From Parietaria judaica (taxonomy: Eukaryota; Streptophyta; Magnoliopsida; Rosales; Urticaceae): 64,000 bases of DNA. Made by a program: the position numbers and the translations under genes. Shown one piece after another: positions 55,177 to 64,000 of the stretch (its first letter is position 1; each line of letters starts with the position of its first letter). The stretch covers positions 16,267,001 to 16,331,000 of the forward strand of contig OX940866.1 in NCBI GenBank assembly GCA_954871525.1, in the 5' to 3' direction. The notes under the pieces are model-generated. The model was not told the origin of the DNA. It did not search any database and saw only the letters and a program-made list of their open reading frames with translations.

Positions 55177-55544
55177 TAATAAGATTTAATTTTGTGAATC
55201 TGTGATCTGTCTAACTTCTACTACTTTTGTTGGCTGTTATTTCTCGTATGCTTTGTTGTCGTTTATGTGTGCAGGTAATCTGTTGTTTTTAGCTTCCGCT
55301 TTGTTGCTTTGTCGTTTGATCTGTATTGTATTTCTTATTTAAGCACGTTTTATTATTCACGAGCTATTAAGCTATTTCATAAAGCTTCATTATAAAGCTC
55401 CGTACCATTTAATTCATGCTTCATGATTGGTATATATACCCAATCTTTTGTTTGTAATTATCATTCAGTCATTAGTAAAAATTTCCAATTTTCGATTCCC
55501 GATTCTCACTCATCTCGTCTTCCCTGAAGCTCTGCTTCTTGATA
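55177..55544 (+). repeat. 3' LTR of the TA...TA copia element
   Basis: 368 bp, the same ends as the 5' LTR and followed by the GCACC target duplication. Confidence 0.95.
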
Positions 55545-56136
55545 GCACCTTTAGAAACCAAATGCCTCAACAACGCAATCTCCTGGAAACAGATCACAAG
55601 TTTTTAGAACCTTACGTGATACACTATTATTTCAATGCCCTCCCTATGAACAAAGCATGCTACGGATATAAAATAATAATAATAATAATAATAATGTTCC
55701 AAAAAAAAGAGATGAAATTAACTGATATGGTATTGCAGCTGTATTTGTAGTAATTAGTTCATTATTATGATTGCCTATGGCTGAGATTTTAGAGCCATAT
55801 GGTGAAGCGTCGTTGCCCCTAAATTACTGGAAATTGAAGGATCGACACCGTGGTCAAGTAAGAGTTTCACAGTGTCCTTATGTTATGTGTATGCCCTCTA
55901 CTTGCAGCAAGAAGAAGAGGAGTCGCACCATCTTTGTCTCTCGCATTGACATTGATTTTGAGCTCCTCAAATAAGAACTAACAAAGTAGGTTCTTCCTAT
56001 TACTGGCCGTAAAATGAAGAACGCCTTGTTTGTTTGCGTCTTTTATCGTTTTCTTCCAACCTTCAGGATGTCGCCCGAAATCTGTTCAGAACGAATTTCT
56101 CAAATTTAGTTAACAAATCAAGAATTTTGGGAGTAT

Positions 56137-56476
56137 TGTGATACAGTCTAGGGAATATAAGATTAGTATCAGTTATTTTAATTATCGTCATTTTATTATG
56201 TTGTCGTATTTTATTAGTAATTTAGATCATAAGATGTTTAAGTTAGAGTTATCGTTTTTATTATGTCGTTTAGTTATGTTATTATGTTAATAATTAGGTC
56301 GGGCCTGGTCTGGCCCATTAGGGTTGTAATCATGCTCTATTTAAGAGAGCTTTGGCTAATGAAAAAGGCAGCCAATAATCATTCAGAAACTTTATCCTTA
56401 AGAGATCGGGTAATCGAGTGTTGGCCAAAATTCTCAATTTTCTCGTTTCGAGTTTACGATCTTTGGGCACGTACCA
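56137..56476 (+). repeat. Probable 5' LTR of a second LTR element
   Basis: About 340 bp ending CACGTACCA, three bases before a primer binding site. It contains CTCTATTTAAGAGAGC as a TATA-like box near 56,335 and a GGCCCATTAGGG block. The start is probably TGTGATACAG at about 56,137-56,139. No 3' partner exists in the window. Confidence 0.6.
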
Positions 56477-56479
56477 ATT

Positions 56480-56491
56480 TGGTATCAGAGC
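56480..56491 (+). promoter_or_regulatory. Primer binding site (initiator tRNA-Met type)
   Basis: TGGTATCAGAGC lies just after the presumed LTR end. It sets the element's orientation as plus. Confidence 0.9.
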
Positions 56492-56499
56492 CGCTCGAG

Positions 56500-56679
56500 A
56501 TGGAACGTGTTTTGAAAAATTATATCAAAGAATTTCGGGTATTCTTGGTGGAGCAAGAAGCCGCGACGCAGCGGCTAGAGGCGGCAATAGCAAATCTGAT
56601 GGCAACGGTGGGAATGGTCGAGGTAATAGCGGAGCAAGGGCCAAAGCTTGGATACGAAGTTGTTCGGTACCAAATATAG
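56500..56679 (+). pseudogene. Start of a gag-like ORF
   Basis: An ATG eight bases after the primer binding site opens MERVLKNYIKEFRVFL, then EQEAATQRLEAAIANLM, an amphipathic N-terminus like those of gypsy gag proteins. The frame ends at TAG 56,677-56,679, just before the solo LTR at 56,684. The family is not certain. Confidence 0.5.
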
Positions 56680-56683
56680 TTAA

Positions 56684-59334
56684 TGTTGGACATGTGTCCT
56701 TAAACAAGCTGCCTTTTCCCTAATTGTAAAAGATTTTGACCAAAGTCGTTGACTAAAAGACGTTACTTATTATGTTAATATTATTATAGTTTCTGGTAGA
56801 GTAAAATAGAATGTTTGTTCCATAGTTCATAAAGGATGCAATTATGTTGTTATTATTATCACAACTGAGTCAATGTGAGGAAGAATTAATAATCATAATA
56901 AATGAACTTAAAAATGTCCGTGACTTGATTAACTGAGTGGGAGCTCATTAATTGGATAAAGTCATTCATGTGACTATGTGATATAATCCTATTATGGATT
57001 AAGTGTGTGTGTCACACTCACTAGAAGTGCATTAAGTATGAAGCGGCTTCGTACTGGACTGGACCTGACTTAAACTCCGGAAGTTGTCACTGAAAACTTG
57101 GAGTTGAGTCACTAGTAGATGATCAAATGGATATTCGATCTAAGTCCTGAGTGACCTTGAGCCTGGACTGTTGACTTGATTGTTCTTTGATTTAATTGTT
57201 AAAGAACACATTTACTGTTGTTCCCAATGCTGCTATTTTTGGGTAGATGATAGTCAACAGATAAGGGTAGCTTGGTCATAGAAACGAACATCACATAGCT
57301 CTCTTCAGAGTCCAGATGATTCCCTTGATTGTTAGTGGTGAGAAGTGAGAGGTACCCGTGCGCAACTTATGAATCGAAACCATAAGTGGCTTACTCACAA
57401 TATTACTAACTGAGTTAAGGATGAAAATGCAATGAGAGGCAAATAGGTAAAAACCGCATGCTCGTGTGTGGATCATCAAGTGAAACATCAATAACCCGAA
57501 TTTGATTGAATCAATGGACACCTTGCTATAAAGGGAATAATATATACTGTATCACTAGAGAGTGCAGCCTCGGGTTTATAGTGGAATAACACCGAGGTTT
57601 GACAAACAACTAGCAGTTCGTTGGAGCTTCAGTGATACGGGTCCATGGTCCCCATGATACGTACGTGATTTAAACATTCGATATGTTTTATCATTTGTCA
57701 GAATTCATAAAACTAAAGTCTGTGTCAGACTTTGGAACGATTTTTCATCAACTGTAAAGTTTTTGGAAATTAAATTCTAAGAGACTTTGCTTTTGGAACC
57801 GAGTCGTTTCGACGTACGTTTTGTGATTTAGAGAATTTCCAAGTTTACGATCGTTTTCGTAAATATGTGAAATTTAATTACATGTCACAAATTTATATGG
57901 TGGTGTTGCACCACGACATATAATGTGTGATATTGAGATCAGAGGTTAATAATATAATTTAATTATTTGGATTTAAATATTAATATTCTATTAATAATTA
58001 ATTAAGAAGTAATAGATTTATGTTATTTAAATAAAAATATATATTTAGAATATATATGAATGTGTAGAAATAATGCGGCCCAAGTAAATGTGTGAGTTGG
58101 GCTTACACGAATTTGCTTGGATTTGGACATACCAAATATGCGGCATAAGTACCTATGTTTAGGTATTAATGGAAAACGTTGAAATTAATTTGGTTCATTA
58201 GATCAGTCAAGTTTAATATTAACCGTTGGACCATGATAATTAATTTGAAAAGCTAAATTCGAAAATGACTTGGTGACCAATCATGGATTTCAAAATTACT
58301 TAATTAATTATATCCATTGACTTAATTTAAGATTTAAATCTTAACCATTGGATTGGAAATTAATTAATGGTTCATATGGAAATGCAAAATTTGAGTTTAA
58401 TATGATGGAGGTCGAATTCTATTACTTGGTAATCAAGTTTGAGAGTTGACTTTGTCCTAAATTAATATGGTCCATTAGATTGGTATGGAATTAATTCCAA
58501 CCATTGGATCAAGCTTATTGATTTCGAAATTTCCATATACATGCATAAGGAATTCGAATTCTATCTTATAAGGAAGTGAATGGTTGCTTGATTTATTCAT
58601 GGTTTCCTTATTTGGTTTAATCCCTAATTAATCCTAACGATTGGATCATTGGTGATTCAATCTTGGCCATTGGTTTGGAGTGATTGATTATATTTGCCCA
58701 TTATCGAATTCAAAATCATGCAAGGAAGCTTCCCTTATTGGCTTCTCCATGAGCCTATAAATACAAGGCTCATTCTACACATTTCACACACCTTCCCAAG
58801 AGAAAGAATTCGATCTCTCTCTCTCTAGAGTCTGCGAATTTCTTAGCCTCTGATCTCTCTTTTCTGGTTCAGCTTAGTGAGACGTTGTTCTCCGAAAGCT
58901 TTAAAAGAACCATCTGTTAAAGTTTTTGCGACGGAGTCCTGTCGGCGAAGCCCACGCTTCGGTACGAGGAGTCAAGGAGAATATCCCGGAAGATCACGGG
59001 AGTTTCCCTCAGCATCGGCGAAGCCCTGTCCAGTTCAGAACGCGCAGCCGGTTCGTCATCACCTGAGGTACGGCCTTATGTATTGAGTCAATAAATGCAA
59101 ACCTTTATTTACAGTTTATTTATTTCCTATAGACTAGATTATTAATAATGAATTTATGAAAAGTTAAATTAGTAATAATTTATCAAATCTTGATTTTGGT
59201 TATTATCCGATGTTCAAATCGTTGTATGGGTAACAAGTTTTTCCGCTTTAAATATTTTTTTAAAATGTTACCCGGACGGCTTGACGGCATAAATCGTGAT
59301 AATATTATGGGGAAACGTAATGAACTTCCCAACA
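56684..59334 (+). mobile_element. Solo LTR, family A copy 3
   Basis: It starts TGTTGGACATGTGTCC and ends CTTCCCAACA (2,651 bp). It is the inverse of copies 1 and 2. Flanks are GTTAA (56,679-56,683) and GTTAG (59,335-59,339), a target duplication with one mismatch. The plus-strand TATA box CCTATAAATACAAGG is at about 58,754. It inserted just inside the 5' end of another LTR element. Confidence 0.88.
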
Positions 59335-60140
59335 GTTAGATCTGAAAAAATCAGATCTAGCCGCATAGCGCAACGGCGGTACTCCGACGAAGGAGATCGC
59401 GAATGATGGTGGCGAACTCGTTGGTGAAGGCAGCGGCGCATTGGCCGGAGGCAATTGGATAGGGTGTGAGGCAAACGGAGGCTACGTGGTCAGTTCTTGC
59501 GACTTGCAAGAAGTTGGTTGCGGAAATTACCCGCCTGATCGGAAGGCGGCGGTCGGAGTTGGGTCACCGGTGGCGAAGGTGGTCGTCGGAAGTGGGCGTG
59601 GCGGCTTACCGGCTGGAGAAGAGGGGGCGGCAGGAAATGAATTTAGGGCTTGAGAGAAAGTTAGGGTTAAGGAAGCTCCAATGGGCCAAGAAAATTTGTT
59701 GGGCCCAACAGAACCCAGGCCCAACATTGGATCAGCTAGAGCAAAGGGAAGTTCCTTAGCAGAGCACGGAGGCCCACACTGATCGTGACCATGAGACATC
59801 GGCGATCGGAGTAGAAGTGGTCGCCGGCAAGCTAGGTGGCGCCGGAGGCGGCGTATTAGCGACAGAAGGCGACTGGAGCTGTTTGGAGAAAGAAACAGAG
59901 TGTTTGTTTCTGGATTTACAGATCTGCGATTCTGGAAGTTCTCCGACAATCGGTGGCGACAACAGCGTCACCGGAGAGCTTGCCGGCCAATTTACCGGCA
60001 ATTGGAAGGGCGGTAGCATCGTGACGGGTGTCGGCTGTGAGAAAAAGGGTGACGGCAGAAAAACAAAGAGGGAACAGGAGCTACAGTTAGGGTTTAGTGG
60101 TTATTGTGCAGAAGTACCTGAAGCTCCTGAAAAAGAGTGA
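59335..60140 (+). other. GC-rich, coding-like remainder of the interrupted LTR element
   Basis: Several overlapping open frames (59,441-59,653, 59,466-59,759 and 59,817-60,140) are rich in Gly, Arg, Ala and Glu, and base composition is clearly higher in GC than the flanks. No gag, protease or pol motif could be recognised. It is probably the displaced gag region of the element starting at 56,137, but could also be a captured host segment. A 3' LTR was not found. Confidence 0.35.
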
Positions 60141-60748
60141 TTTGTTCTTATATTCATTTCTTCCTATTTATCCGTCGACAAGCGATATATTTGTAAAATG
60201 GAGAGTGCAAATCAACATCGATATCGGCATTTAGAAGCATGCTTCATAATATATGTTCATATTTACGTTCGTACTCTATGACTTTATTATAATGCCTAGC
60301 TTATCTTATGTTATTTCGACATTATGTTATGAGTTATGGAAGAGACAAATGGATGTTAAATGCACCTATAATGGCGTTAAATTATCAGAAACCGAATTTC
60401 CTAAAAACTGGTTAAGCGACGGTATTCAGATAAAAATCTTATTTCACTTTTATGTTATATGTTTGTACTATGTTATGATTTATGAGTGTGTTTTCTAGGC
60501 TATAACTATGTGTCATATTTATTAAATATGTAATTTAGAAACTACATAAAAATATAATTAAAATACTAAAATATAATTGTCCCCCTTCAGTTTTTGCGAC
60601 CCGCCCCTCTGGTTTAAAAAACATAGTTCAAATTACCCATGAATAAGCATTGCTAAAATGTAAAGCAATAATTTTTTTTATGTACGAACATCATACCTAT
60701 ACCTGCTCGTCTTCGAATTTCGTCAACCATTTTCCAATACATTGACTT
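60141..60748. other. Intergenic DNA, no feature recognised
   Basis: AT-rich with one short open frame (60,253-60,498) lacking any recognisable motif. It presumably contains the 3' flank of the minus-strand nuclease-like gene. Confidence 0.4.
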
Positions 60749-61276
60749 TCACCAATCCCACGGCGCGATTGATTCCATAGAAGCCCATAGCCCCCGGTGT
60801 GCATCTTTCGCCTCCTTTTCAGCCTAATTAAAAATATAAAAAATATATTTTCAAACATCAATAAAAATAAAATAAAAACGTTAAATAATTTACTTTTGCC
60901 AAGATATCTCTTTTGTCAAGCTCTACATAGTGCCACACACTTCCTCTTAGTAGCAACTCTTTTTGGACAAAAACTTTATTAACGTAGACGTTCGCCACTT
61001 GACGACCGTGGCTGTCCCGGCCGTAAACATAGAGCGTCAGGCATTTGCGAGCTACTAATGATCGCAACACCGCTTTTGCCTCATTCCCGTGCCTTTGTCC
61101 GAGTTCAGGAGCGTCAATCCCCCTTTAAGAAAATGGGAAAAAAATATGAAGAAATAAACAATAGAATTAAAAAATAACAGGTTTTTTTTTTTAGAATGAA
61201 GAATTGAAGAGATAAGTACCTTAAACGGATAGTGTAACGCCGTGTAAGAACATGTTTTTCTTCGAAAAGCCGTATC
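60749..61276 (-). CDS. Staphylococcal-nuclease-like (SNase) gene, three C-terminal exons
   Basis: Minus-strand exons 61,276-61,220, 61,122-60,894 and 60,823-60,749 splice in frame (GT/AG borders). They give RLFEEKHVLTRRYTIRLRGI and DAPELGQRHGNEAKAVL, then LTLYVYGRDSHGRQVANVYV, FVQKELLLRGSVWHYVELDK and EKEAKDAHRGLWASME with APWDW before TGA. This is the Ca-dependent thermonuclease fold of plant CAN-type nucleases. The Arg of TIRLRG, the Asp and Glu of GIDAPE and the Arg of HGR correspond to catalytic Arg35, Asp40, Glu43 and Arg87. The Asp21 region (DGDT) belongs upstream and was not found. A Met exon at 61,378-61,325 (MADQAASQLAAATF) has a donor at 61,324. However, the resulting intron would be only 44 bp and the frame does not join, so the N-terminus is unresolved or the gene is a pseudogene. 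Confidence 0.75.
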
Positions 61277-61378
61277 CTAAAAAGTCAAACAAAATAGTGA
61301 TAAGAACTACTTAACTTAAGGTACGGATGAGTCGGCGAATGTGGCGGCGGCGAGCTGCGACGCCGCTTGGTCCGCCAT

Positions 61379-61901
61379 AGATGAGTCTCTCTCTGGTTGG
61401 ATTGGCAAGCAGGAGATGCAAAAGCCAAACCCTAGAGAGAGACTGGATTTCATTATATACAGGCTTTGAATGAGAAAGTATTGGGTGCTTCTTGATCTTG
61501 TTGTAAGGATGAGACGTGGATCAGAATCTCTGCTTGATCACCAAGATTCTGTTACGGCTTGCTTTGTATCATTTTTATAGGATGATAGACGGGTATTTTA
61601 TAAATTAGTAATATTTATTTGCGTTACACTAATACATAACAAACTATAGTTTTCAATTATATTTATATTTTCTCATTTCAGAGTGAGTAATTAGTCGAAA
61701 TGTTACAAAGTGCCATTTTATAAGCTTAAACGACATATTCTGATTGAAGATAAATACATTATGTAAAACGACGGGTCGTGCTCACTTTGCAATTTTCACT
61801 TAAAATAATCACCCTAAGATTTTTTTTTATTTTTTTTTGGAACAATTACTCACTTTACGTAAGTAACTTGTCGACAGCTAATAAAACGGAACTATTAATT
61901 G
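61379..61901. other. Intergenic DNA between nuclease-like gene and MITE
   Basis: An AAACCCTAGAGAG-like phrase (about 61,417-61,433) and a TATATACAGG stretch could belong to a minus-strand promoter. Otherwise AT-rich with no feature. Confidence 0.3.
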
Positions 61902-62301
61902 TAGGCCTGCAAATAAAACCCGAAAACCGTATAAAAATTCGTATCCGCTTTCACTTTAATGTTTAGTTTTTTAAGACAATGGAATATACGTTTTTTATCT
62001 TTTATTTTCCGTTGAGATGCAAAACTATGGAGATATGTATTAGATTTGTACGTTTTTTTCCTGGTTGAGACTCGGTACAATGTATTTTCCTATGTATAAA
62101 AAAAACGAATGCGGATAAAAATAAGGATATCCGGATTCTCAAAACAGATTTGGATGATAAACCCGGGTCTTAAAAAATAGGTATCCGAATTTCTGGATAT
62201 CTGGATCCGGATAGTGATTTGTGATTATACGGATTCCGGATCCGAATACCGGATATTCCAAAAAAAAAAAACAAAGGATATCCGCTCCGGTTTCAGACCT
62301 A
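61902..62301. mobile_element. 400-bp hAT-like MITE with perfect 8-bp target duplication
   Basis: ATTAATTG flanks both sides (61,894-61,901 and 62,302-62,309). The ends are short imperfect inverted repeats: TAGGCCTGCAAA on the left and the inverse TAGGTCTGAAAC on the right. The right half is full of GGATATCCGGATTC-like phrases in both orientations. An 8-bp duplication with TAGG...CCTA ends is typical of hAT elements. There is no coding capacity. It sits about 220 bp upstream of the RPS30 leader. Confidence 0.9.
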
Positions 62302-62421
62302 ATTAATTGTGAATTTTTTTTCCTGCAATTCTACGAATCTCGGTAATTTATCGGTAACCTCGATATTTCTGACCTAAAATATGTCATATGGTAAGTTCAT
62401 TAATATATTGTAAATATAAAA

Positions 62422-62539
62422 TGGGCTCGCAATACGGGCCTCTAATAAAAGCTCTAATTAGGTAATAGGCCTTGAGCCCAAAAACAGGCAAGCTGAAATT
62501 ACCAATCATAATAAAGTCGTCCACAAACCCTAACCCTAG
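62422..62539 (+). promoter_or_regulatory. RPS30 promoter: site II elements and telo-box
   Basis: TGGGCT (62,422), GGGCC (62,436), GGCC (62,468) and AGCCCA (62,475-62,480) are site II-type motifs. AAACCCTAACCCTAG at 62,525-62,539 is a double telo-box. This combination is characteristic of plant ribosomal-protein and other growth-linked promoters, where TCP and telo-box-binding factors act. Confidence 0.8.
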
Positions 62540-62601
62540 AGTTTTCGCAGCAACACAGAACAGAAAGACCTTCGCTTTCGCAGCTCGTCTCGCAATCAGC
62601 C

Positions 62602-63179
62602 ATGGGTATGTCTTTCGAGCTTTCTGATCTTGATTCTTTCTGTACATGTTTGTTTATGCATTGCGAATTCTCGCAGGAAAGGTTCACGGATCGTTGGCTC
62701 GTGCCGGTAAGGTGAGAGGACAGACGCCCAAGGTGGCCAAGCAGGACAAGAAGAAGCAGCCCCGTGGACGCGCCCACAAGCGCATCCAGTACAATCGCCG
62801 ATTCGTCACCGCCGGTATCTGATTTTCGCCCTATCATTCGATCGTGTGATTTTCATGTCGGCCTAGGGTTTAGTGAAAGTAGGCAAATTTGAGGAATTTT
62901 CTGTTTTTTCTCTGGTTAATTCAGTATGAAACTAGGGAATTTGTTGAATATTTCTAGGGTTTGGCGTTGTATGAAATATTTTGATATAGATTCATAGGGT
63001 TCGGAATGCAATAGGTTTGAATTTTTGGTGATGCCTTAACCGATCCTACATTCGGTTTTGGATGGAATCGTTGGATATAGATTCGCAGGGTTTGGATTGC
63101 AAGTTGATTGATATTGTGGTGATTTGTTGCAGTGGTCGGATTCGGGAAGAAGAGAGGCCCTAACTCGTCCGAGAAGTAA
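62602..63179 (+). CDS. RPS30: 40S ribosomal protein S30 (eS30), three exons
   Basis: Exon 1 carries only ATGG (62,602-62,605) before GTATGT. Exon 2 is 62,677-62,814, after TTCTCGCAG. Exon 3 is 63,133-63,179, after TTGTTGCAG, ending TAA. The joined protein is 62 residues, the standard plant length. It begins [20 protein letters not shown] and ends [14 protein letters not shown], with the basic [20 protein letters not shown] core. eS30 is a small-subunit protein near the mRNA entry and decoding region of the cytosolic ribosome. Unlike animal FAU it has no ubiquitin-like fusion, as is normal in plants. All splice sites are canonical and no lesion is seen, so it is an intact gene and a firm anchor for orientation. 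The upstream telo-box and site II motifs fit a ribosomal-protein promoter. Confidence 0.98.
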
Positions 63180-63862
63180 GCTTAAGCGAGTGTTACCAGA
63201 AGACAGAGTTTTTGGGTGGTTTTGACACTTTGTCATGGGATTTTGATGTCGTTATTTTAGACTTATTTCACTACTTCGTGTTACTTTTTTCACAAGTTGA
63301 ATAGAATCAATGTGAATTTTGATTTATTTGAATCAGCGAATTGAATTTCGAACTACCTTTATAATTTCCGCAGTGCAGCTTCCTAAACTGATTTCATTTT
63401 TTTTACTTGTTTGCTTGGAGCTTTTAAATGTCAATTATAACTGATTTTCGGATTGTGATACAAGTATTGCAGTAATTTTCGGGTTGTGATAGAAATTTGC
63501 CATAATTCATTATTCATGGTTACAAGAAAAAGAAAATTTAATTGTTTTTATTTTCCTACCAATAAAGCTCAGATTACGGTCTAAAATGATAAGAAATGTT
63601 ATGGTTTGATATCTGTGATTGATATCTTAAACACTCTTATTATGCCAATAAAGAGAAGTAATCAATAAATTCAATAATGGAAAGACGTAACTTATATTAC
63701 TTGCAGTAAGAATTTCCGAAGACATCAATGACCTTTGAAGAAAAGAAAAACTAAATCTACAAAATCCCTCGTTGCATGCAATTTACAACAAATTTGATTG
63801 AGAAAGCTGAAACCTCATGATATCACGGTGAACTTGTTCGGGTAGATAACCGTGAAGTTGGT
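63180..63862. other. RPS30 3' UTR and convergent intergenic DNA
   Basis: AT-rich. The first 200-300 bp presumably hold the RPS30 3' UTR. The last part is the 3' flank of the minus-strand gene at the right edge. No other feature is seen. Confidence 0.5.
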
Positions 63863-64000
63863 CAGCTTGAAGAGTTCTTGCAATACTGGACAACAGCGTT
63901 CAGATTCTCTTCGCGTTCTTCGGCGCTCATCGTGCTGTAACATGTGGTCAGAGCATTAGACTTCGGCGAGGGGCTGGTACAGGTACAAGGCGCAATCTTC
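63863..64000 (-). CDS. 3' end of an unrecognised minus-strand gene
   Basis: From the window edge the minus strand has an open frame to TGA at 63,863-63,865, giving about 45 C-terminal residues. It contains KIAPCTCTSPSPK, TTCYSTMSAEERENLNAV and VQYCKNSSS. Four cysteines and codon use look coding. Convergent orientation with RPS30 and AT-rich DNA after the stop support a gene end. The family is not recognised. Only the C-terminus is in the window. Confidence 0.45.

Larger units (their letters stand above)
50422..55544 (+). mobile_element. Nearly complete Ty1/copia element with TA...TA LTR ends
   Basis: Two 368-bp LTRs (50,422-50,789 and 55,177-55,544) bound a full set of copia domains. GCACC flanks both sides (50,417-50,421 and 55,545-55,549), a perfect 5-bp target duplication. 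Each LTR starts TAATAAG and ends CTTGATA instead of TG...CA. The primer binding site TGGTATCAGAGC begins at once after the 5' LTR. By eye the LTRs differ at about 22 of 368 positions (6%), so the insertion is not recent. The interior has several frameshifts and stops. It inserted into an exon of an ankyrin gene. Confidence 0.95.
50317..56080 (-). pseudogene. Ankyrin-repeat pseudogene (ANK-TPR type), split by a copia element
   Basis: Minus-strand pieces outside the copia element read in order: IKDANKQGVLHFTASNRKN near 56,020; FEELKINVNARDKDGATPLL and AASRG near 55,930; TVKLLLDHGVDPSISSN with LGATTLHH near 55,830. Past an intron with acceptor CAG at 55,583 comes EIALLRHLVSKGADVNSKSD, completed on the far side of the insertion (50,421-50,317) as FGSPLAWAARHSQPQAVKTL with LELNANV and a donor GTACGT. 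These are consecutive ankyrin repeats resembling the Arabidopsis ANK-TPR protein family (At3g04710 type, from memory). An in-frame stop before FLFEELK, a 1-base frameshift after AASRGHTH and the 5.1-kb insertion show it is dead. Later exons (lower coordinates) are replaced by the Athila LTR. Confidence 0.8.

Noticed and set aside
61325..61378. First exon of the nuclease-like gene (MADQAASQLAAATF)
   Set aside because: The intron to the next exon would be 44 bp, below the usual plant minimum, and the frames do not join, so it was not merged into the gene.
1..64000. tRNA or rRNA genes
   Set aside because: No cloverleaf with conserved GGTTCRA box or rRNA core sequence was recognised. The TGGTATCAGAGC hits are retrotransposon primer binding sites.

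Overview
The window is nuclear DNA from a flowering plant. Short spliceosomal introns with GT/AG borders, plant retrotransposons (Ty1/copia and Ty3/gypsy), a CACTA-type transposase, a telo-box ribosomal-protein promoter and an 8-bp-duplicating hAT-like MITE all point that way. A terpene synthase exon and the general sequence style suit a eudicot, but the species cannot be read from the sequence. Most of the window is a heterochromatin-like nest of mobile elements, with ordinary genes only at the two edges.

Left edge (1-6,240): the 3' end of a basic plant gene (possibly SOSEKI/DUF966-like), two exons that together make a C2HC zinc finger, a lone terminal exon of a terpene synthase, and a broken 'putative plant transposon protein' gene. 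From 6,240 to 8,955 lies a tandem satellite with a monomer of about 330-350 bp. It is cut at its right side by a CACTA-like left terminus at 8,956.

CACTA-like region (8,956-21,028): three decayed gene units lie here. They are a PF20167-like gene, a small BED-finger gene interrupted by a 30-G run, and a TNP2-type transposase with DUF4218 and DUF4216 parts. They are separated by four arrays of a degenerate GCCGCGGC palindrome. A solo LTR of 2.78 kb with a perfect 5-bp target duplication sits in the leader intron of the first unit.

Retrotransposon stack (21,029-46,542): a minus-strand copia element with very long LTRs (copia-B) encloses a minus-strand Tat-like gypsy element (26,029-42,956). The gypsy element carries an intron-containing antisense gene and is itself interrupted by two LTRs (31,564-34,206 and about 35,733-38,218). 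A 998-bp terminal-inverted-repeat element sits in the copia-B 3' LTR, and its empty site is preserved in the 5' LTR. To the right is a 3' fragment of an Athila-like gypsy element with its LTR (46,550-50,220).

Right part (50,300-64,000): a minus-strand ankyrin-repeat pseudogene is split by an almost complete 5.1-kb copia element whose LTRs have TA...TA ends and a perfect GCACC target duplication. Next come the 5' end of another LTR element interrupted by a solo LTR, staphylococcal-nuclease-like exons, a hAT-like MITE, and one clearly intact gene, RPS30 (eS30, 62 aa, three exons). The 3' end of an unrecognised minus-strand gene closes the window.

The genes do not form a pathway. The biology here is element nesting and decay. 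The most unusual items are the GCCGCGGC arrays around the BED-finger gene and the intron-bearing antisense gene of the Tat element.
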